A stretch of DNA of 9,169 nucleotides from Mycoplasmatota bacterium (lineage in GTDB: Bacteria; Bacillota_I; Bacilli_A; Izemoplasmatales; Izemoplasmataceae): the NCBI GenBank assembly GCA_030636545.1, contig DAOVWR010000044.1:1-9169 (forward strand). The letters run 5' to 3'. A program made the position numbers and the translations under genes. The notes beneath the pieces are model-generated. The model saw only the letters and a program-made list of their open reading frames with translations. It was not told where the DNA came from and ran no database searches. Position 1 is the first letter of the stretch; every line of letters starts with the position of its first letter. Below are positions 5,529-9,169 of the stretch, piece after piece.

Positions 5529-5579
5529 GAATAAGCATTTATTCTACTCACAATTCTAATTAAGATAAAATGCTTATTT
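5529..5579. promoter_or_regulatory. Pair of operator-like palindromes before the DUF1858/DUF438 operon
   Basis: Copy 1 is GAATAAGCATTTATTC (5529-5544), a palindrome with GAATAA/TTATTC arms. Copy 2 is GATAAAATGCTTATTT (5564-5579), which matches the reverse complement of copy 1 in 13 of 16 positions. The centres are 35 bp apart. Their AATAAGCATTT/AAATGCTTATT cores also form an 11-bp inverted repeat spanning 5530-5578. The position over the expected -35 suggests a repressor or redox-regulator site; the regulator is not identified. Confidence 0.5.
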
Positions 5580-5590
5580 AAAAAATATTT

Positions 5591-5623
5591 AAAAAGGTAA
5601 TCACAACTTGTGTGATTACCTTT
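5591..5623 (-). terminator. Intrinsic terminator of the DEAD-box helicase gene
   Basis: A perfect 13-bp stem, AAAGGTAATCACA (5593-5605) and TGTGATTACCTTT (5611-5623), has a 5-base loop. On the minus strand it is followed by TTTTTAAATATTTTTT. It lies 14 nt beyond the helicase stop codon. Confidence 0.9.
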
Positions 5624-5637
5624 GCGTTATAAGTCTA

Positions 5638-7260
5638 TTATCTAAGTCTTGCGTGTTGAATTGATGTTTTCTTTCCTTGGAAAGTTATATCAGTTAATGA
5701 TTTAAAAACTACTTTTTCATACTTTTTGTTTACTGTGAAGAATGAAAAACTATGTCTTACTGTAATTTCTTTTACTTGTTGGTTTCTTAGTTTTGTTTTG
5801 TTAGTAATGAACTCTGAAAATTTCTTTGGAGTAAGACCCATTCCTGTTCCAACGTTAATATGGAATCTAACTGTGTCTTTATCGTTTGCTCTTTGAGCAT
5901 GTCCTCTGTTGTTTCTGTTAGATGATTTTCCTCTACTGTTACTACTTTTTCTAGAAACATCTTCATTAATATCACCAAATACTTTACCAGACGTGTCTTT
6001 TTTCTCTAACTTAGTTAGTAAAGCACAAATAACTTTAAGTGGCTCTTGACTTTCTAGTAATTTATTAGCTAATTCAAATTGTGTGTTTGTATTTTGGTTC
6101 TTAATGATTTCTAAGATTTCATCTAACTCTTTGTCTTGTTTTACAATCATTACTTTTTCCGGTGTCGGAACATTTCTTCTTTTGATTGTTGATTTAGTAA
6201 ATCTAGTAATAGCATCTAGTCTTGACATCTCTTTTCTTGATACCAAAGTAAATGAATACCCTTTGTTACCAATACGTCCTGTACGGCCAATTCTATGGAC
6301 GTAGTATTCCGCTTTTTCAGGTACATCATAGTTAATTACAACTCCAACATTTTTAATGTCTAATCCTCTAGCAGCAACATCAGTTGCAACTAAAATATCT
6401 AGCACACCATTATGGAATTTGTTTAAAACGTGAAGTCTTGATGTTTGTTGAAGATCACCATGGATTTTATCAACATTATAACCCTTTTTAGTTAATTCTC
6501 TTGTAACGTCATCTACTTTTCTTTTTGTGTTACAGAAGATTAAAGTTAGATCAGGGCTATAGATATGTAATAATCTAGATACTGCTTCAACTTTGTTTTG
6601 TTCTTTGACATTGTAGTAGTATTGTGTAATGTCTTTGTTTGTCTCTTCGTCACCTACTACTGATATATGAACTGGATCATTCATATATCTTTTTGTAATG
6701 TTTAAAATTTGTCTTGGCATTGTCGCTGAAAACATTGTTGTTTGATGAGTGCTGTTAGTAGCACCCAAAATTGTTTCAATATCTTCTTTGAATCCCATTT
6801 TTAACATTTCATCTGCTTCATCTAATACAACAAATGATACGTCCTGTAACTTAATCAACTTACGATTGATATGATCAATCGTTCTACCAGGAGTACCAAT
6901 TATAATTTGCGGTTTCTTTTTTAGGCTTTGGATTTGTCTATGGATTGGCTCTCCTCCGTAAACACATACAGTTTTTAACTGGTGTACATATTTACCTATT
7001 TTGTCGATTTCTCTTTTAACTTGCACGGCAAGTTCTCTAGTTGGACACAAGATTATTGCTTGAATCTTCTTGCTTTCATAATCTAGTTTTTCTAGAATTG
7101 GTAATGCAAATGCTGCTGTTTTACCTGTTCCTGTTTGTGAATGTCCAATTACGTCTTTTCCTTCATTAATTACCGGGATACATTGTGCTTGAATTTCTGT
7201 GAATTCTTCGAATCCCATTTCTGTTAATGATTTTTCTATATTCTTATTTTTGTATTTCAT
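5638..7260 (-). CDS. DEAD-box ATP-dependent RNA helicase with C-terminal DbpA-like RNA-binding domain
   Basis: A 540-residue helicase. The RecA-like core is complete: Q-motif region near 15-24, Walker A GTGKT at 44-48, PTREL at 73-77, TPGR at 123-126, DEAD at 147-150, SAT at 178-180, HGD at 267-269, ATDVAARGLD at 292-301 and HRIGRTGR at 322-329. A Ser/Arg/Asn-rich basic linker (about 440-465) leads to a DbpA-type RNA-binding domain (about 467-540) with VRFHINVGTGMGLTP at its start. In E. coli DbpA and B. subtilis YxiN this fold binds hairpin 92 of 23S rRNA, so a role in large-subunit ribosome assembly is likely; a broader cold-adaptation or RNA-turnover role like DeaD/CshA is possible. ATG at 7260 has AGGAGG upstream. 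It is a single-gene unit with its own promoter and terminator. Confidence 0.95.
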   Translation of the reverse strand: MKYKNKNIEKSLTEMGFEEFTEIQAQCIPVINEGKDVIGHSQTGTGKTAAFALPILEKLDYESKKIQAIILCPTRELAVQVKREIDKIGKYVHQLKTVCVYGGEPIHRQIQSLKKKPQIIIGTPGRTIDHINRKLIKLQDVSFVVLDEADEMLKMGFKEDIETILGATNSTHQTTMFSATMPRQILNITKRYMNDPVHISVVGDEETNKDITQYYYNVKEQNKVEAVSRLLHIYSPDLTLIFCNTKRKVDDVTRELTKKGYNVDKIHGDLQQTSRLHVLNKFHNGVLDILVATDVAARGLDIKNVGVVINYDVPEKAEYYVHRIGRTGRIGNKGYSFTLVSRKEMSRLDAITRFTKSTIKRRNVPTPEKVMIVKQDKELDEILEIIKNQNTNTQFELANKLLESQEPLKVICALLTKLEKKDTSGKVFGDINEDVSRKSSNSRGKSSNRNNRGHAQRANDKDTVRFHINVGTGMGLTPKKFSEFITNKTKLRNQQVKEITVRHSFSFFTVNKKYEKVVFKSLTDITFQGKKTSIQHARLR

Positions 7261-7291
7261 ATAATACCTCCTACTGCGACCAAAGCAATTA

Positions 7292-7300
7292 AGTATACCA
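7292..7300 (-). promoter_or_regulatory. Extended -10 promoter of the helicase gene
   Basis: On the minus strand TGGTATACT gives TATACT (5 of 6) with a TG one base upstream, about 32 bp before the ATG at 7260. The -35 zone (TTTTCC-like) is poor. The leader would be only about 25 nt, so no long cold-shock 5' leader is present. Confidence 0.5.
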
Positions 7301-7327
7301 CATATACAAGAAAAGGAAAGAGATATC

Positions 7328-7342
7328 CAAGAATAGTTCTTG
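7328..7342. repeat. Short palindrome CAAGAA-TAG-TTCTTG in the divergent intergenic region
   Basis: Perfect 6-bp arms are separated by 3 bp, about 30 bp upstream of the helicase -10 and about 110 bp upstream of the permease -10. The size fits a small dimeric regulator site. It is short enough to occur by chance in A/T-rich DNA. Confidence 0.3.
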
Positions 7343-7414
7343 AAAAAATAAAGAAAGCGGTAATCATGTTTTTACAACCTTATTATATATACACACAAGA
7401 TGCTCTTATTATCT

Positions 7415-7431
7415 TCACAAATCTATCACAA
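7415..7431 (+). promoter_or_regulatory. Tandem TCACAA repeats before the ABC transporter operon
   Basis: TCACAA occurs at 7415-7420 and 7426-7431, exactly 11 bp apart, each preceded by ATCT within 1-2 bases of the same position. The second copy overlaps the place where a -35 for TATAAT at 7450 would lie. Head-to-tail repeats one helical turn apart are the usual layout for OmpR-type response regulators; this is inference, and no regulator gene is in the window. Confidence 0.35.
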
Positions 7432-7449
7432 CCTTTAGTTAATAATAGT

Positions 7450-7455
7450 TATAAT
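7450..7455 (+). promoter_or_regulatory. Putative -10 of the ABC transporter operon
   Basis: A perfect TATAAT lies 32 bp before the permease ATG. No recognisable -35 is found 16-18 bp upstream (CACAAC at 7427-7432), which would fit a promoter needing an activator. Confidence 0.45.
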
Positions 7456-7487
7456 TATGTTTAGAACGATTTTTAGGAGGAAAGCAA

Positions 7488-8876
7488 ATGTTTAAAAGAG
7501 CATACATAAGTGTTATAAAAAATAAAGGAAGAACAATTATTATCGCAATATTGTTATTTGTGATTGCTAACTTAGTACTAGCTAGTATTTCAATTAAGAC
7601 AGCGACTGAGGAAGCAATGGATCAAGCGAGAATATCGTTAGGCCCTGAAATCACTTTAACAACTGATAGAACTGATCTATTTGATTATATTAAGGATTAC
7701 CGAGATACATATGGTGTTAAACCATCTCAAGAAGAAATTAATGAACTATTAGTTCCGATAACAAGTGATATAGCTTACGGACTGACAGAAAGTGAATATG
7801 TTATTGATTATAATTTCAGTTTCACGACATCTTCAAAAGCAGTTGATTTCTTACCATTAAATAATGAAGGAGTCTTAGATACTCTTAATGAATCTAAGAT
7901 AAGCGTTGTTGGAACATATAATCCGTTACTCTTAGATCAATTCGGAGAAAATGGAACATATGAACTTACAAGTGATTCAAATTACTTTACTGGATCAAGT
8001 GAAAACGAGATTATCATTTCTGATAGTTTAGCTTATCAAAATAATTTAAGTATTGGTGATACAATTTCATTAGAAACAATTGATCTAACTTCTATGGAAT
8101 TTACGATTGTTGGCTTATTCTTAAATGAATCAACAATTGTCAATGTTGGTAAAAACATTACTGATAATGAAGTATTTATTCCGCTTGATGATGCCTTACT
8201 ATTAAAAGGCCAAGACCCTGATACTACATTTACAATTACATCAGTTAAATACTATTTAGATGATCCAATGAATATTGAAGCTTTTATTGCTGAAAGTGAA
8301 GCAGCATATGTTGAAATTGGTGATGGTGGTTTAACATTTAGTGATGTTAATTATGATGCTATCATTGCTCCACTAGAAAGTGTTGCCCAGTTTAGTGATA
8401 TTGTTTTAATCACTGTGGTAATAGCTTCAGTTATTATCTTGACATTATTAGTTGTTAACGCCTTAAAAGAAAGAAAATATGAAATAGGCGTACTAATGGC
8501 ATTAGGTGAAGAAAAAATAAAAATCAGTTTACAATATTTATTCGAATTATTATTAATTAGTGCCTTAGTATTCACATTAGCAATAGTTACAAGCAATAGT
8601 GTTTCATCATACTTAGGAGCTACTTTACTAGAAAATGAAATAAGTGACGCAAGTAGTGAAACAACTGATTCTCCACGTGGTGGAGGAATGGGATCGTTCA
8701 CAACACAAACTACATTAGATGTAGACTATATTGATGAAATAGATGTATCAATCACAGTGAATGATTTTCTAATCACACTAGGAATAGGAAGTATAATTAT
8801 TATAATGAGTAGCGTAATCCCAAGTTTCTATATTATGCGTTACCAACCTAAAAAAATACTTTCTTCAAGAAATTAG
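7488..8876 (+). CDS. ABC transporter permease, MacB/FtsX family
   Basis: A 462-residue membrane protein with the MacB/FtsX layout. Helix 1 (about 16-36) follows a short basic N-terminus. A large extracytoplasmic domain (about 37-300) contains MacB_PCD-like features, including IIISDSLAYQNNLSIGDTI. Three more helices lie near 305-325, 350-370 and 427-448. The short cytoplasmic loop after helix 2 carries the family motif KERKYEIGVLMALG (about 327-340). Between helices 3 and 4 is an acidic Ser/Thr-rich loop with a Gly run (about 382-410). Such permeases pair with a LolD/MacB-type ATPase and act on peptides, lipids or antibiotics, or in cell-envelope signalling, often without being true pores. The ATPase follows 9 nt later. 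ATG at 7488 has AGGAGG at 7475-7480. The substrate cannot be predicted. Confidence 0.88.
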   Translation: MFKRAYISVIKNKGRTIIIAILLFVIANLVLASISIKTATEEAMDQARISLGPEITLTTDRTDLFDYIKDYRDTYGVKPSQEEINELLVPITSDIAYGLTESEYVIDYNFSFTTSSKAVDFLPLNNEGVLDTLNESKISVVGTYNPLLLDQFGENGTYELTSDSNYFTGSSENEIIISDSLAYQNNLSIGDTISLETIDLTSMEFTIVGLFLNESTIVNVGKNITDNEVFIPLDDALLLKGQDPDTTFTITSVKYYLDDPMNIEAFIAESEAAYVEIGDGGLTFSDVNYDAIIAPLESVAQFSDIVLITVVIASVIILTLLVVNALKERKYEIGVLMALGEEKIKISLQYLFELLLISALVFTLAIVTSNSVSSYLGATLLENEISDASSETTDSPRGGGMGSFTTQTTLDVDYIDEIDVSITVNDFLITLGIGSIIIIMSSVIPSFYIMRYQPKKILSSRN

Positions 8877-8885
8877 GTGAAAAAG

Positions 8886-9169
8886 ATGAATGTTATAGAA
8901 GTTAAAGAATTATTTCATAAGTACGAAGATGGACAAAAAATGAGAACTGTCTTAAAAGATATTAATATTGATTTTGAAGAAGGAAAGTTTTATGCAATAC
9001 TTGGGTCTTCAGGTAGTGGAAAAACAACATTACTTAGTTTACTTAGTGGTCTTGACACAGTTCAAGAGGGTGGTATCTTATTTGAAGGTAAAGATATCAA
9101 AGATATTGGCTACCCTAAGTATCGAAAAGAAAATGTAAATGTTATTTTCCAATCATACAATTTAATTAA
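8886..9169 (+). CDS. ABC transporter ATP-binding protein, MacB/LolD type (partial, C-terminus cut by window edge)
   Basis: Ninety-four codons are visible, and the frame stays open to the window end. They cover the first half of the nucleotide-binding domain. Walker A is GSSGSGKT at 40-47, and the Q-loop glutamine is Q89 in VIFQSYNLI. The signature LSGGQ, Walker B and H-loop lie beyond the edge. The sequence around YRKENVNVIFQSYNLI is typical of the ATPases that partner FtsX/MacB-like permeases in low-GC bacteria. ATG at 8886 lies 9 nt after the permease stop, and the ribosome site AGGTGA overlaps that stop region, so the two are co-translated. ATP hydrolysis would drive the permease in the membrane. 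Whether a second permease or a two-component system follows cannot be seen. Confidence 0.9.
   Translation, partial: MNVIEVKELFHKYEDGQKMRTVLKDINIDFEEGKFYAILGSSGSGKTTLLSLLSGLDTVQEGGILFEGKDIKDIGYPKYRKENVNVIFQSYNLI

Noticed and set aside
5526..5553. Rex- or CRP-like site (TGTGA...TCACAA)
   Set aside because: The half-sites are about 17 bp apart, too wide for Rex or CRP/FNR dimers; the inner palindrome is a better explanation.
7351..7366. Possible second cre box (GAAAGCGGTAATCA) before the helicase
   Set aside because: The right half lacks the TTTC symmetry and the initial T is missing, so the match is well below that of the box at 1700-1714.
8351..8701. 116-residue minus-strand open frame inside the permease
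   Set aside because: It is antisense to the membrane helices of a well-formed FtsX-type permease and has no start signal.
1..9169. Mycoplasma-type genetic code with TGA as Trp
   Set aside because: Two genes end in TGA at the expected family length, and Trp is written TGG in the amidohydrolase and DUF438 genes.
1..9169. CRISPR array, tRNA, rRNA, insertion sequence, prophage or defence island
   Set aside because: No regularly spaced repeats, cloverleaf-like RNA, transposase or phage motif was found on either strand; repeats present are short and confined to promoters and terminators.

Overview
The window comes from a low-GC bacterium. Coding sequence is A/T-rich, Shine-Dalgarno sites are strong (AGGAGG, AGGTGAT), and intergenic regions are short with compact intrinsic terminators. 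TGG is used for Trp, and TGA is a real stop codon (the FAD subunit and the [2Fe-2S] subunit both end in TGA), so this is genetic code 11. That fits a low-GC Bacillota or an Izemoplasma/Acholeplasma/Haloplasma-like lineage and excludes Mycoplasma/Spiroplasma code 4. The closer taxonomy is inference.

Layout. Positions 1-7260 are all on the minus strand and are read here right to left. (a) 7260-5638: a DEAD-box RNA helicase with a DbpA-type RNA-binding tail, with its own extended -10 promoter and terminator. (b) 5490-4032: a tightly coupled pair, a DUF1858 protein then a DUF438/hemerythrin-like/PAS protein, preceded by two copies of an operator-like palindrome. (c) 3952-3752: a 66-residue protein with 11 cysteines, of the GDCCVxC type. 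(d) 3653-3009: an unrecognised seven-helix membrane protein. (e) 2923-1757: a metal-dependent amidohydrolase with HxH...H...H...D ligands. (f) 1664 to beyond position 1: overlapping genes for a [2Fe-2S] protein, an FAD/NAD(P) oxidoreductase and a 4Fe-4S protein. This set is typical of multi-subunit amino-acid or amine dehydrogenases; the DAO-family catalytic subunit expected with them would lie outside the window. A near-perfect CcpA-type cre site sits in the promoter of this operon.

On the plus strand, 7488 to the right edge holds an ABC exporter operon of MacB/FtsX type: a four-helix permease followed 9 nt later by its ATPase, which is cut by the window end.

How the parts fit. Genes (a)-(e) are mostly separate short transcription units, each with a promoter-like -10; clear hairpin terminators follow (a), (b), (c) and (e). 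The redox theme is strong: Fe-S electron-transfer subunits, a diiron/PAS sensor-like protein and a Cys-rich protein. No CRISPR array, tRNA, rRNA, insertion sequence, phage gene or defence system was seen. The least-described material is the seven-helix protein, the Cys-rich protein, the DUF1858/DUF438 pair with its paired palindromes, and the cre-controlled dehydrogenase operon. No stretch longer than 300 bases lacks a gene; the longest gap is 7261-7487.
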